Positions 8,795-17,782 of a stretch of 64,000 nt of DNA are shown piece after piece; within the stretch, counting starts at the first letter, position 1, and each line of letters starts with the position of its first letter. A program made the translations under genes and the position numbers. The stretch comes from Rhodovulum sp. 12E13 (GTDB lineage: Bacteria; Pseudomonadota; Alphaproteobacteria; Rhodobacterales; Rhodobacteraceae): positions 248,001 through 312,000 of the forward strand of contig NZ_QPLK01000002.1 in the NCBI RefSeq assembly GCF_003340565.1, read 5' to 3'. The notes beneath the pieces were generated by a model. The model was not told where the DNA came from, searched no databases, and saw nothing but the letters and a program-made list of their open reading frames with translations.

Positions 8795-9722
8795 ACTGGT
8801 CGTCGTCCATCTTCGTGAGCGCGGGATCCTCGCGGCGGCAGAGCTCGGTCGCGCGGGGGCAGCGCGCGGCGAAGGCGCAGCCCGGCGGCGGGGCGAGCGG
8901 GTCGGGCAGCTCCGTTCCCTTCGCCTCGGGCGGGCGCAGCGGCCGGCCGACCACCGGCGCGGAGCCGGCGAGGAGACGCGTATAGGGGTGGCGCGGCGCC
9001 GAAAAGATGCGCTCGGCCGCGCCGACCTCGACCACGGCGCCGAAATACATCACCGCGACCCGGTCGCTGACGGCCTCGACCACGGCAAGGTCGTGCGAGA
9101 TGAAGATATACGTGAGGCCGAAGCGGCGGCGCAGCTCGGCCAGCAGGTTGAGGACCTGCGCCTGCACCGAGACGTCGAGAGCCGAGACCGGCTCGTCGAG
9201 GACGAGGATGCGCGGGCTCGCCGCGAGCGCGCGGGCGATCGAGATGCGCTGCGCCTGACCGCCCGAGAACTCGTGGGGAAAACGGTCGAGGAACTCCTCG
9301 CGCAGGTTCACCGAGGCGAAGATCTCGGCGATGCGCCGGGCCCGTTCGGCGCGGCCCATGCCGTGCAGGCGCGCGAGCGGGATTTCCATGATCCGGCGGA
9401 TCGACTTGCGCGGATTGAGGCTCGAGACCGGGTCCTGGAAGACGTACTGGATCATCCGGCCGAAGGCTGCGGGGTCGGAGCGGTCGAAGGCGCGGCCCTC
9501 GATCTCGATGGTGCCTGCCGTGGGCGTCTCCAGCCCGACGAGCATGCGCGCGAGGGTCGACTTCCCGCAGCCGGATTCGCCAACGATGCCGAGCGTCTCG
9601 CCCTTCGCGACGTCGAGCGAGACGGGGCGCACGGCACGCACCGCCCCACGCGGCGGGCGGAAGAGACGCGGCCCGACCGGGAAGGTCCTGGCGACGCCGT
9701 CGAGGCGGAGCGCGTGGGTCAT
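8769..9722 (-). CDS. peptide ABC transporter ATP-binding protein, DppF/OppF type
   Basis: 317 residues. Walker A G-E-S-G-C-G-K-S (about 49-56), the Q-loop region YVFQDPVSSLNPRKS, signature F-S-G-G-Q-A-Q-R-I-S-I-A-R-A, Walker B I-L-V-L-D-E-P and the switch His in FISHDLAVVE are all present. The C-terminal oligopeptide/dipeptide extension with a Cys-rich motif (CAFAARCPRATELC) is diagnostic of DppD/DppF-type ATPases and probably binds an Fe-S cluster. It pairs with the ATPase half of the fusion at 9868-11757 to power dipeptide or oligopeptide import. Confidence 0.93.
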   Translation of the reverse strand: MTHALRLDGVARTFPVGPRLFRPPRGAVRAVRPVSLDVAKGETLGIVGESGCGKSTLARMLVGLETPTAGTIEIEGRAFDRSDPAAFGRMIQYVFQDPVSSLNPRKSIRRIMEIPLARLHGMGRAERARRIAEIFASVNLREEFLDRFPHEFSGGQAQRISIARALAASPRILVLDEPVSALDVSVQAQVLNLLAELRRRFGLTYIFISHDLAVVEAVSDRVAVMYFGAVVEVGAAERIFSAPRHPYTRLLAGSAPVVGRPLRPPEAKGTELPDPLAPPPGCAFAARCPRATELCRREDPALTKMDDDQYAACHHPL

Positions 9723-9775
9723 GGGCGCGCCTCGTCACCTGTCGCGCGGGCAGGCCGGCCGGGACGGGGGCGCTG

Positions 9776-9830
9776 CCCCCGTCGCCCGTTCCGGGCGACT
9801 CCCCCGGAGTATTTGGGCCAAGATGATGGG
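9776..9830. repeat. dispersed intergenic repeat, copy 1 (subtype A)
   Basis: A GTCGCCCG-TTC-CGGGCGAC hairpin (9781-9799) followed by a C-run and GGAGTATTTGGGCCAAGATG. It is almost identical to the copy at 49813-49867 and, in reverse, to 50051-50090. It fills the gap between the fused permease-ATPase gene (ends 9868) and the next operon gene (starts 9722). Function unknown; it could be an RNA processing or stabilising element. Confidence 0.7.
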
Positions 9831-9867
9831 GCGGGTCCGGCGACGGCCCCTGCGCCGTGGCGCGGGA

Positions 9868-11757
9868 TCATTGCGCGGCCTCGGGCGCATGCGCCGCATG
9901 CTCGGGGTAGAGGCAGCGGACAGCGCGTCGCCCCCGGCGCTCGAGGGCGATCGGGCCCTGCCGGCAAGCATCGCGGGTCTTGTCGCAGCGGGGTGCGAAG
10001 GCGCAGCCGGCCGGCAGGGCGTCGACGGCTGGCGGCAAGCCCGGGATGGCGTGGAGCTGGCGACGGCCGCCGCCGAGCTCGGGTACGCAGGCGATCAGGC
10101 GGCGGGTATAGGGGTGGCCGGGGCGGTCGAGCACCTCGCCCGTCGGCCCCTCCTCGACGATCTGGCCGGCATACATCACCGCGACCCGGTCGCAGAGCTG
10201 GGCGACCACGCCGAAATCGTGGGTGATGAACAGGATCGACAGACCGCGCTCGCGGCGCAGGTCGTCGAGCAGGGCGAGGATCTGGGCCTGCACGGTGACG
10301 TCGAGCGCGGTGGTGGGCTCGTCGGCGATGATGATGTCGGGGTCGTTGGCGAGCGCCATGGCGATGCCGACGCGCTGGCGCATGCCGCCCGAAAGCTGGT
10401 GAGGGTAGGCGTCGATGCGGCTCTCGGCGTTGGGGATTCGGACGGCCTTCAGCAGCTCGACGGCGCGTCTGCGCAGGGCGTCCCGGCCGACGGCGTGGTG
10501 GACACGGATCGCCTCGGCCAGCTGGTCGCCCACGCGCATCAGCGGGTGGAGCGTCGAGAGCGGGTCCTGGAAGATGTAGGCGACGCGGTCGCCCCGCAGG
10601 CGGCGGAGCGTGTCGTGGCGCGCGCCGACCAGGTCGTCGCCCTCGCGGAACACGGCGCCGCCGGTGATGACGCCCGGCGGCGAGGAGACGAGCTTCATCA
10701 CCGAGAGCGCGGTGACCGACTTGCCCGAGCCGCTCTCGCCGATCAGGCCGACGCATTCGCCCCGGCCGACTGTCAGGCTCACCTCGTTCACCGCGCGGAA
10801 GACGCGGCGGCCGACGTGGAACCGCGTCTCGAGCCGCTGGAGGTCGAGCGCGCCGGCGCCGGGGCCGTCCGGCACGGGACCGGTGCGCCGGACGGTGGTT
10901 GCGGGCTGGGGGCGGCTCAGGGCGCCCGACCGCAGGCGGGGGTCGAGCGCGTCGCGCACGCCGTCGCCCAGCAGGTTGATGGACATGACGATCACGAAGA
11001 TCATCAGTCCCGGCACGAGGGAAGTATGGGGGTTGGTGATGAGCGCAGAGCGCGCCTCGCCCAGCATCGAGCCGAGGTCGGCCACCGGGGGCTGGCTGCC
11101 CAGCCCGAGGAACGACAGGCCCGCCGTCTCGAGGATCATCCAGCCCACGGTCGTCGACATGGCGATGACGATGACGGGGACGACGTTGGGCAGAAGCTCG
11201 GTCGTCAGGATGGCGAGGTGGCCCTTGCCCGAGAGGCGGGCTGCATCGATGAACTCGCGCCCCGCGATGCCCACGGTCACGCCGCGGATGTTGCGGGCGA
11301 AGAAGGGGATGTTGACGGCCGCTACGGCTATGAGCGCGTTCAGCAGCCCCGGGCCGAGGGCGGCGACGATGGCGAGCGCCAGCAGGATGTAGGGAAAGGC
11401 CATCAGCATGTCGACGCCGCGCATGACGACGTTGTCGATGCGGCCGCCGAAATAGCCCGCGACGATGCCGATGGCCGAGCCGATCACGGCGGCGATGACC
11501 GCCGCCGCGAAGCCCACGGAGAGCGACAGCCGCGTGCCCCAGATCAGCCGCGAGAGCAGGTCGCGCCCCAGATGGTCGGTGCCCAGGAGGTGTCCATCGG
11601 AAAAGGGCGGCAGGAAGCGGTCGGCGGTGTTCGTCACCTGCGGCGCCTGCAGGGGCAGGATCGGCGCGGCGGCGGCGATGACCACGACGATGGCCAGCAC
11701 GACGCCCCCCGCCAGCGCCAGCTGGTTGCGCGCCAGCAGCCGGACGAATCCGATCAT
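9868..11757 (-). CDS. peptide ABC transporter permease/ATP-binding fusion (DppC-DppD)
   Basis: 629 residues in one open frame. Residues 1-280 are a DppC/OppC-type permease: N-terminal [20 protein letters not shown] (57-74), further TMs, the EAA-type loop ([18 protein letters not shown]) and the C-terminal DALDPRLR. After a ~25-residue linker, residues 305-629 are a DppD ATPase: Walker A G-E-S-G-S-G-K-S (340-347), [24 protein letters not shown] and a Cys-rich tail ([14 protein letters not shown]). This fusion order is a known variant. It overlaps the upstream permease stop by 4 bases (ATGA), so one chain supplies one permease and one ATPase of the importer. Confidence 0.92.
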   Translation of the reverse strand: MIGFVRLLARNQLALAGGVVLAIVVVIAAAAPILPLQAPQVTNTADRFLPPFSDGHLLGTDHLGRDLLSRLIWGTRLSLSVGFAAAVIAAVIGSAIGIVAGYFGGRIDNVVMRGVDMLMAFPYILLALAIVAALGPGLLNALIAVAAVNIPFFARNIRGVTVGIAGREFIDAARLSGKGHLAILTTELLPNVVPVIVIAMSTTVGWMILETAGLSFLGLGSQPPVADLGSMLGEARSALITNPHTSLVPGLMIFVIVMSINLLGDGVRDALDPRLRSGALSRPQPATTVRRTGPVPDGPGAGALDLQRLETRFHVGRRVFRAVNEVSLTVGRGECVGLIGESGSGKSVTALSVMKLVSSPPGVITGGAVFREGDDLVGARHDTLRRLRGDRVAYIFQDPLSTLHPLMRVGDQLAEAIRVHHAVGRDALRRRAVELLKAVRIPNAESRIDAYPHQLSGGMRQRVGIAMALANDPDIIIADEPTTALDVTVQAQILALLDDLRRERGLSILFITHDFGVVAQLCDRVAVMYAGQIVEEGPTGEVLDRPGHPYTRRLIACVPELGGGRRQLHAIPGLPPAVDALPAGCAFAPRCDKTRDACRQGPIALERRGRRAVRCLYPEHAAHAPEAAQ

Positions 11758-12701
11758 GGCTTGATCCGCGGGTCGAGCAGGCTCTGCGCCACGTCGACCA
11801 CGATGTTGAACATCACGTAACAGGCGGCGACGAACACCACCCCCCCCTGCACCAGCAGGATGTCGCGGGTGAGGATGGCATCGACCAGCATCCGCCCCAC
11901 GCCCGGCCACTGGAACACGATCTCGATATAGACCGAGCCCGACAGCACGAAGCCGGCCTGGATGCCGAGGACGGGGATGATCGAGACCATCGCCGCCTTC
12001 AGCGCGTGCCGCCAGATCACCCCGCGCTCGGGCACGCCCTTGGCGCGGGCGGTGCGGATGAAGTCCTGCCGCAGCACCTCCAGCATGGCCGAGCGCGAGA
12101 GGCGGGCGATGACGCCGGTGGCCACGACCGCCAGCGCCGTGGCCGGCATCGCGAGATGCCGCAAGAGGTCGGGCAGGTCGCCGCCACCGTAGATCGCGTA
12201 CATGCCGGAGACGGGCAGCCACCGCAGGTTCACCGCGAACAGAAGGATCATCATCATGCCGAGAAAGAACGACGGGATCGAGATCCCGATCAGCACGGCG
12301 AAGGTGATCGCCTTGTCGGCCAGCCCGTACTGGCGCGCGGCCGAGACGACGCCGGCCAGGATGCCGAGCAACGCGCAGATCACGAAGGAGGTGCCGGCGA
12401 GGATCAGCGTCGCGTTGAACCGCTCCAAGATCTCGTCGAGCACCGGCCGGTTGAGCGAGAACGACCGCCCGAAATCGCCCTGCACCATGTTCCCCAACCA
12501 GATGAAATACCGCTGCACCAGCGGCTTGTCCAACCCGAGGTCGCGGTTCAGCTTCTCCACGTTGTCGGGCGTGGCGTAGGAGCCGAGGATGGCGGTCGCC
12601 GGATCGCCCGGGATCATCGCCATGATCAGGAAGACGATCACCGTGATCCCCAGCAGCACGGGCACCGCCGAGACCAGCCGCTTCAGGATATAGGCGCCCA
12701 T
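11754..12701 (-). CDS. peptide ABC transporter permease, DppB/OppB type
   Basis: 315 residues starting MGAYILKRLVSAVPVLLGIT, the canonical N-terminal TM of DppB-like permeases, followed by L-G-L-D-K-P-L-V-Q-R-Y (about 55-65), several TMs and the EAA-like cytoplasmic loop (DFIRTARAKGVPERGVIWRHALK, about 210-232), ending LLDPRIKP. The start ATG 12701 is chosen because the frame upstream is arginine/serine-rich with no homology, while AGAAGGGG precedes this ATG. It lies 94 bases after the binding-protein gene, with stem-loops in between, and forms the membrane channel with the fused permease. Confidence 0.92.
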   Translation of the reverse strand: MGAYILKRLVSAVPVLLGITVIVFLIMAMIPGDPATAILGSYATPDNVEKLNRDLGLDKPLVQRYFIWLGNMVQGDFGRSFSLNRPVLDEILERFNATLILAGTSFVICALLGILAGVVSAARQYGLADKAITFAVLIGISIPSFFLGMMMILLFAVNLRWLPVSGMYAIYGGGDLPDLLRHLAMPATALAVVATGVIARLSRSAMLEVLRQDFIRTARAKGVPERGVIWRHALKAAMVSIIPVLGIQAGFVLSGSVYIEIVFQWPGVGRMLVDAILTRDILLVQGGVVFVAACYVMFNIVVDVAQSLLDPRIKP

Positions 12702-12710
12702 CGCCCCGCC

Positions 12711-12764
12711 CCTTCTTCTTGCTCGAAATATCCCGGGGGAGCGCGAGGGGGCTGGCCCCCTCGC
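12711..12764. repeat. dispersed intergenic repeat, copy 2 (subtype B) with stem-loop
   Basis: CCTTCTTCTTGCTCGAAATA followed by a G-run and a strong hairpin (GCGAGGGGG-CTGG-CCCCCTCGC, 12743-12764). The first 27 bases are nearly identical to the copy at 39635-39690. Located between the peptide-binding-protein and permease genes. Confidence 0.65.
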
Positions 12765-12792
12765 ATGGGTCGGGCCGGCCCCCGCCGGCCCG
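12743..12792 (-). promoter_or_regulatory. two tandem stem-loops right after the binding-protein stop codon
   Basis: In the transcript of the peptide operon, stem-loop one is CGGGCCGGC / GCCGGCCCG with a 4-base loop (12771-12792), 4 bases after the stop codon of the binding-protein gene. Stem-loop two is GCGAGGGGG / CCCCCTCGC (12743-12764). Neither has a U-run. By analogy with the malE-malF type of intercistronic stem-loops, they may keep the binding-protein mRNA more abundant than that of the permeases. This role is inferred. Confidence 0.5.
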
Positions 12793-12795
12793 AAA

Positions 12796-14385
12796 TCAGT
12801 TCTTCTCGACGTCGTGCAGCAGCAGGAAGAACGACGGCTCGAGCTGGAAGTTCTCGACATTCGCCCCTGTCACCGCGTTCTGCTTCCAGTTCGCAACGAA
12901 CACCCACGGCGCGTCCTCGTGCACGATCGCCTGCATCTGCTTGTAGAGGTCGGCGCGCCGCTCCTGGTCGGTGGCCACGCGTGCCTCTTCCAGCAGCGCG
13001 TCGACCTCGGGGTTGGAATAGTAGCCCGAGTTGAAGCCGCCCTGGTCGGGCATCGCCTCGGTGCGCAGCGCGAGGAAGGGCAGGGTGTCGGGGTCGTTCG
13101 TCATCCACGCCATCTCGGCCATGTCGGCCTTGCCCTCCAGCCCCGGGTTCACCTCGCCGAGAAAGGTGTTCCACTCGTAGGTCTCGATGGCCACGTCGAA
13201 GCCCACCGCCTCGAGATCGGCCTGGATCGCGGTGCCCATCGCCACCGGGTCGAGCATGCCCGAGCCGCCCTCGGTGACGAAGAAGGTCAGCTCGGCCCCC
13301 TCGGCGCCGGCCTCGGCGATCAGCTCGCGGGCACGGTCGGGGTCGTGGGGGTAGGGCTCGAGCGCGTCGTTGTAGGCCCAGGCGAAGGCGGGCGGCGTCG
13401 GCCCGGCGGCGACCTCTGCCGTGCCCTCGAGCACGTCGTTGACGATGGCCTCCTTGTCGATCGCGTAGTTGGCGGCCTGCCGCACGCGCCGGTCGGTGAA
13501 GGGGCCCTCGCGCAGGTTGAGGATCAGGAACCAGACATGCGGCCCCGCCTGCTCGTGCACCGTGTAGTCCTCGGTGTCCTGAAATTCCGACAGCGCGACG
13601 GGCGGCACCTCGACCATCAGGTCGATGCCTCCCGCCAGCATCTCGGCGGTGCGGGTGTTGGCGTCGGTGATCGGGCGGAAGACGACCGCCTCGAGCTCGG
13701 GCGCGCCGTCCCAGTAGTCCGGGTTGCGCTCCACCACCACGCGCTGGTTCGACTGCCACTCGACGAAGCGGAAGGGGCCGGTGCCCGAGGGGGTGCGGCC
13801 GTAATCGCTGCCGTGCTCCGCGACAGCGGCGGGCGAGACGAGCAGGCCCGTGGGGTAGGCGAGGTTCGACAGGAAGGGCGCGTAGGGCTCGTTGAGGTGG
13901 AAGCGCACCGTCATGTCGTCGACCACCTCGGTCTCCTCGATGGCCGAGAAGAAGAAGGCGAGCGGGAAGGGGCCGGTGTCGTGGTAGGGGTGATCCTCGT
14001 TCAGCATCCGGTCGAAGTTGAACTTGACCGCCTCGGCGTCGAAAGGCGAGCCGTCGTGGAAGGTCACGCCCTCGCGCAGGGTGAAGGTGTATTCGGTGCC
14101 GTCCTCGCTGGTCTCCCAGGCCGTCGCCAGCGCCGGCTCGACCTCCAGCGTGCCCGAACGGTAGCGCACCAGCCCGTCGTAGACGTTCATGAGGATGCGG
14201 AAGTCGTTGACCGCCGTCACCGCGGCCGGGTCGAGCGCCTTGGGCTCTGCGATCTGTCCGACGACGAGCACGCCCGGCGGCGTCTGCGCCGCGGCCGGCC
14301 CTGCGAGCGGGGCGAGGCCGAGCCCGAGCCCTGCGGCCGCGACGGTCGCGGCCAGCACCGTCCGGCGGGTCCAGGTGATGATCAT
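12796..14385 (-). CDS. peptide ABC transporter substrate-binding protein (SBP family 5)
   Basis: 529 residues. A twin-arginine-like and Sec-compatible signal (MIITWTRRTVLAATVAAAGL... ending AAAQ near residue 34) precedes an SBP_bac_5 domain: PKALDPAAVT, the block FTLREGVTFHDGSPFDAEAVKFNFDRM (about 100-126) and YWDGAPELEAVVFR. Length and motifs fit dipeptide/oligopeptide/nickel binding proteins. It is the first gene of the operon 14385-8012 and starts 97 bases from the divergent DUF1028 gene. GGGAG precedes the start. The preferred ligand cannot be read from the sequence. Confidence 0.92.
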   Translation of the reverse strand: MIITWTRRTVLAATVAAAGLGLGLAPLAGPAAAQTPPGVLVVGQIAEPKALDPAAVTAVNDFRILMNVYDGLVRYRSGTLEVEPALATAWETSEDGTEYTFTLREGVTFHDGSPFDAEAVKFNFDRMLNEDHPYHDTGPFPLAFFFSAIEETEVVDDMTVRFHLNEPYAPFLSNLAYPTGLLVSPAAVAEHGSDYGRTPSGTGPFRFVEWQSNQRVVVERNPDYWDGAPELEAVVFRPITDANTRTAEMLAGGIDLMVEVPPVALSEFQDTEDYTVHEQAGPHVWFLILNLREGPFTDRRVRQAANYAIDKEAIVNDVLEGTAEVAAGPTPPAFAWAYNDALEPYPHDPDRARELIAEAGAEGAELTFFVTEGGSGMLDPVAMGTAIQADLEAVGFDVAIETYEWNTFLGEVNPGLEGKADMAEMAWMTNDPDTLPFLALRTEAMPDQGGFNSGYYSNPEVDALLEEARVATDQERRADLYKQMQAIVHEDAPWVFVANWKQNAVTGANVENFQLEPSFFLLLHDVEKN

Positions 14386-14419
14386 GGTGCAGCTCCCTGT
14401 GAGAACGTGTTTGAGGGCA

Positions 14420-14463
14420 AATTATCATGAAAATTTGCTTCGGGCAAAATTTTCATGATAATT
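14420..14463. promoter_or_regulatory. large AT-rich inverted repeat, putative operator of divergent peptide/DUF1028 promoters
   Basis: Left arm AATTATCATGAAAATTTGC (14420-14438) and right arm GCAAAATTTTCATGATAATT (14444-14463) are reverse complements except for one extra base, separated by TTCGG. Each arm also contains a near-palindrome centred on TCATGA. It stands out as AT-rich within ~70% GC DNA and lies exactly between the starts at 14385 and 14483. The likeliest reading is a pair of regulator sites covering both promoters; the local GntR protein is the obvious candidate. A hairpin with a UUCG-like loop is an alternative. Confidence 0.6.
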
Positions 14464-14482
14464 GTGTGGAAGGAGGGCCTGC

Positions 14483-15148
14483 ATGACCTTTTCGATCCTC
14501 GCGCGCGATCCCGCCGGCGGCGAGGTCGGCGGCGCAGCCGCGACCGGCAGTCTGTGCGTCGGCGGTTGGGTGCTCCGCGCCGACCCGCGTGCCGGCGCCT
14601 CGGCCAGCCAGGGGGCTGCACCCTCGACGTTCTGGGGCGAGGACGTGCTGGTGCGGATGCGCGCGGGCGAGGCTGCCGCGCAGGCCGTCTCGGCCGTGAC
14701 GGGGGGCGATGCGGGGCGCGACCACCGCCAGCTTGCCGCGATCGGCCCGGACGGCGCCACCGGCCACTTCACCGGCACCGCAAACACGCCCGCCATGGGC
14801 GCGCGCGTCGCACCGGGCCTCGTCGTCACCGGAAACCTGCTGACGGGCGAGAGCGTTCTCGACGCGGCTCTGGAGGCGTTTCGCGCCGCGCCCGGCGCGC
14901 TGGCCGATCGCCTGCTCGCCGCGCTGGAGGCCGGCGCGCAGGCGGGGGGCGACAAGCGGGGCCTGCAATCGGCCGCTCTGCTCGTCGTGGGGCCGGCCGC
15001 GCCCCCCCTGACCCTGCGCGTCGACTGGAGCGCGAACCCGCTTGCCGACCTCGCCAGTCTGCGCGCCCGCGCGGCGCGCCCGCCCTATGCCGACTGGCTC
15101 TCCAGCGTGCCCGTGCTGACCGACCGCGAGCGGCCCGGCCCCGCGTGA
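14483..15148 (+). CDS. DUF1028 (Ntn-hydrolase-like) protein
   Basis: 221 residues beginning MTFSILARDPAGGEVGGAAA, the typical DUF1028 N-terminus, with the block SASQGAAPSTFWGEDVLVRM (about 44-63) and GNLLTGESVLDAA (about 115). DUF1028 proteins belong to the Ntn-hydrolase superfamily. After Met removal, Thr2 could serve as the N-terminal nucleophile, but this is inference. The family is often linked to peptide transporters, and here it is divergent from one, so hydrolysis of an imported peptide or amide is a reasonable guess. Start: ATG 14483 with AAGGAGGG upstream. No signal peptide, so cytoplasmic. Confidence 0.85.
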   Translation: MTFSILARDPAGGEVGGAAATGSLCVGGWVLRADPRAGASASQGAAPSTFWGEDVLVRMRAGEAAAQAVSAVTGGDAGRDHRQLAAIGPDGATGHFTGTANTPAMGARVAPGLVVTGNLLTGESVLDAALEAFRAAPGALADRLLAALEAGAQAGGDKRGLQSAALLVVGPAAPPLTLRVDWSANPLADLASLRARAARPPYADWLSSVPVLTDRERPGPA

Positions 15149-15291
15149 CAGCCGCGTCCTCGGTGACGGCCGCATCCCGACAATTCTACGGGTTCGGGGC
15201 GTTCTTCACCGAAGCTTAAGGGCGCGGGCCGCATGACCCCATCGGCCGCGGGCATGTGCGCCGCGGGTGCGTTTCTTGGAAGGGAACCCGG

Positions 15292-15603
15292 ATGGAACGG
15301 CGTCACAGGCTTGTGCTCGCGCTCGTGATAGCGCTGTCGGCGCTGACGGGTCCGCTTCTGGCCGTGGCGGGCACGGCGCCCTCGGAGGGCGGCCTCGTGC
15401 TGGTCGTCGGCCCTGCCGGTTCCGCAGCGCGCGACGCGACCGTGCGTGCGGCCGGCGGCATGCCTGTCGGTCCGGCACAGGCGCCTCTGGCCGGCTTCGC
15501 GACATCCGACGCGCCAGGTTTTGCCGCACGCCTGCATGACGCCGGCGCCTGGTTCGTGCTCGACGGCGATCGCCTCGCCCTGCTCTGTGGATTGCAGACA
15601 TGA
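15292..15603 (+). CDS. small exported or membrane-anchored protein coupled to a chemoreceptor gene
   Basis: 103 residues. A hydrophobic N-terminus (residues 7-27, ending LLAVAGTA) is an export signal or a single TM. The remaining ~75 residues ([30 protein letters not shown]...) look like a small alpha/beta domain outside the cytoplasm. Its stop overlaps the chemoreceptor start (ATGA at 15600), so the two are almost certainly co-translated. GGAAGGGAA precedes ATG 15292, favouring it over ATG 15256. I do not recognise the family. Since the partner receptor lacks a periplasmic sensor domain, this protein might provide an external sensing part, but that is speculation. Confidence 0.7.
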   Translation: MERRHRLVLALVIALSALTGPLLAVAGTAPSEGGLVLVVGPAGSAARDATVRAAGGMPVGPAQAPLAGFATSDAPGFAARLHDAGAWFVLDGDRLALLCGLQT

Positions 15604-17384
15604 CCCAGACCTCCCCGATCCCGCTCGGCCCCGCGGCGAACGCCGCTACCGACGCCTCCGCGGCGGACGCCGCCACCGACGCGTCCGAGGCCGCCCGCCG
15701 GCGCGGACATGTCCTCATCGCCCGGGCCGCCACAGCCTGCGGCCTGCTGCCTCTCGGCGGCGCCGCGATGGCGGGAACTCCCTTTCTGGCGGCGCTGGCG
15801 GCGGGCGCAATCTTCGCGGTTCTCGGCGCCGGTTCGCTGCGGATGGCACCCGCGCTCGGCCGCCCGGTCGCGGCGATCGCGCTGGTGGCCCAGGTCGCCG
15901 CGCTGACCGGCACGCTGTCCGGCCACCCGTGGCAACTCGACAGCCACATGTACTTCTTCGCAGCCCTCGCTGCGACGCTGGTCATGAACGACCGGTCCGC
16001 CACGCTCGCCGCCGCGGCGGCCATCGTGGTGCATCACGGCGTGCTGACGCTCGCCATGCCCGCGTTGATCTACCCGTCGGTCTCGCTTCTGGTCGACCTC
16101 GAGCGCCTTCTGGCTCACGGCGCAGCGGTCGTGGTCGAGACGGCCGCGCTGGTCTACGCCATCGACACACGCGCCCGCCTGGATGCGCAGGGGCGCAAGG
16201 ATGCCGAGCGCCTGCGCGCCGCGATGGACGAGGCCGAGGCGACCCGGGCCGAGGCGGAGAATGCCCGCACCCGCGCCGAGGCCGCGAAGGCGGAGGCGGA
16301 ATCGGCAAGCCGCGCGGCGCGCGAGGCCGCCCGTGAGGCCGAGGAGGAGAAGGAGCGCGCCGAGCGCGCCGACCGCGATGCGCGCGAAGCCGCGGCCCGC
16401 GAGGCCGCCCGGAGAGACGAGGTCGCCCAGGCCCAGCGCATGGTTGTCGATGCCCTGCGCGGCGGACTCAAGGCGCTGTCGGAAAAGGACCTCGCCCGTC
16501 GCCTTTTCGAGCGCTTCCCCGACGAGTACGAGGAGTTGCGGCAGGATTTCAACCGCGCGGTCGAGGCGCTCGAGGGAGCGATGCGCAGCGTGCTGTCGGG
16601 GGCCGACGCGATCGGGCGGGAGACCGCCGAGATCACCTCGGCGGCCACCGACCTGTCGCGCCGCACCGAGAGCCAGGCCGCGACCCTCGCCGAGGTCTCG
16701 GCGTCCGTCTCGTCGCTCGTCGCCACCGTGCGCGAGACCGCCGAGAGTGCTGGGCATGCCAACAGCGAAGTCGCGCGCACCCGCACCGATACCGAGGAGA
16801 GCGCGAGCCTCGTGACCCGCGCGGTCGAGGCGATGAACGAGATCGAGCATTCGTCGACGCGGATCCAGTCGATCATCAAGGTGATCGACGACATCGCCTT
16901 CCAGACCAACCTGCTCGCGCTGAACGCCGGCGTCGAGGCGGCGCGTGCCGGCGAGGCGGGACGGGGCTTCGCCGTGGTGGCCTCGGAGGTGCGCGCGCTC
17001 GCGCAGCGCTCGTCGGAGGCGGCCGACGAGATCAAGCAACTCATCGAGGCGAGCGGCACGCAGGTCGGCACCGGCGTCGATCTCGTGCGCAAGACGGGCG
17101 AGGCGCTGACCACGGTGACAGAGAGCGTGGCGCGGGTGACCGAACGCATATCGGAGATCGCGCAATCGGCCGAGAGCCAGTCGGCGAGCCTCGCCGAAAT
17201 CGACACTGCGCTGGGCGAGCTCGACAAGGTCACCCAGCGCAACGCCGCGATGTTCGAGGAGACGACGGCCGCCAGTCAGTCGCTCGCCCGAGGCGCCGAG
17301 GCTCTGGTCGGCACGATCGCCGTCTTCGTCCCCGACGCCGACGTCGCCAGAGCCGGCGGCGGCCGGTCGCCGAAGGCGGCCTGA
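15600..17384 (+). CDS. methyl-accepting chemotaxis protein without periplasmic ligand domain
   Basis: 594 residues. The N-terminal ~40 residues are low-complexity. Residues 40-205 hold about five or six hydrophobic segments, giving a membrane-embedded sensor instead of the usual two-TM plus ligand domain. A long Ala/Glu/Arg coiled coil (about 205-290) leads to a HAMP-like stretch and the signalling domain, with the invariant hairpin tip [20 protein letters not shown] at about 435-455, where CheA and CheW bind. No C-terminal CheR-binding pentapeptide is seen. It is translationally coupled to the small exported protein upstream. No other che genes are in the window. Confidence 0.93.
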   Translation: MTQTSPIPLGPAANAATDASAADAATDASEAARRRGHVLIARAATACGLLPLGGAAMAGTPFLAALAAGAIFAVLGAGSLRMAPALGRPVAAIALVAQVAALTGTLSGHPWQLDSHMYFFAALAATLVMNDRSATLAAAAAIVVHHGVLTLAMPALIYPSVSLLVDLERLLAHGAAVVVETAALVYAIDTRARLDAQGRKDAERLRAAMDEAEATRAEAENARTRAEAAKAEAESASRAAREAAREAEEEKERAERADRDAREAAAREAARRDEVAQAQRMVVDALRGGLKALSEKDLARRLFERFPDEYEELRQDFNRAVEALEGAMRSVLSGADAIGRETAEITSAATDLSRRTESQAATLAEVSASVSSLVATVRETAESAGHANSEVARTRTDTEESASLVTRAVEAMNEIEHSSTRIQSIIKVIDDIAFQTNLLALNAGVEAARAGEAGRGFAVVASEVRALAQRSSEAADEIKQLIEASGTQVGTGVDLVRKTGEALTTVTESVARVTERISEIAQSAESQSASLAEIDTALGELDKVTQRNAAMFEETTAASQSLARGAEALVGTIAVFVPDADVARAGGGRSPKAA

Positions 17385-17782
17385 GCCGCCGGGCAGAACC
17401 GCTCGGTTTGCGCCGCGCCGGCCTGTCCCGGCATGCAGGGGCGCAGCCGGGCCCGGTGGATCGGTGTCGGTCGATGTTGCTCCATGCGGCGGGCACTCTG
17501 GTGCCGGCCGTCTTCGAGTCCGCTTCCCCCCGCCGCGCCGCCCGCCGCGCCGCGCCCGTCGCGCGGGCCGACACGGGCGCTCGGACACGGGCCCTTGGAC
17601 ACGGGCCCTTGGACACGGGCACGATGGCGCGTGTCCTGGCGTTCGTTGTGCGCCCCCGCCGCAGTCGCAGGTCCCGGCAGGCCGGCCTCGCCGATCCGCG
17701 GACGGGCGCCGCATCGGCGCATCCCGGGCGAGGGTCGCTTGTTGGCGAGGCCGGCCTCGCGTAAGGGAGGGCCAAATTCGCG
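17385..17782. other. 398-bp intergenic region with a short tandem repeat
   Basis: No convincing gene. Open frames here are arginine/alanine-rich and have no homology. It contains nearly three copies of the 14-mer GGACACGGGCCCTT (17583-17620). AAGGGAGGG at 17763-17771 lies 11 bases before the GTG start of the next gene and is its probable ribosome binding site. No clear terminator after the chemoreceptor was found. Confidence 0.5.
17583..17620. repeat. 14-bp tandem repeat, 2.7 copies
   Basis: GGACACGGGCCCTT occurs twice in direct succession (17583-17596, 17597-17610), followed by GGACACGGGC (17611-17620). Within the chemoreceptor-glycosyltransferase intergenic region; no function apparent. 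Confidence 0.8.

Noticed and set aside
17400-17764. Open frame in the gap after the chemoreceptor
   Set aside because: Arg/Ala-rich, includes the 14-mer repeat, no homology; treated as non-coding.
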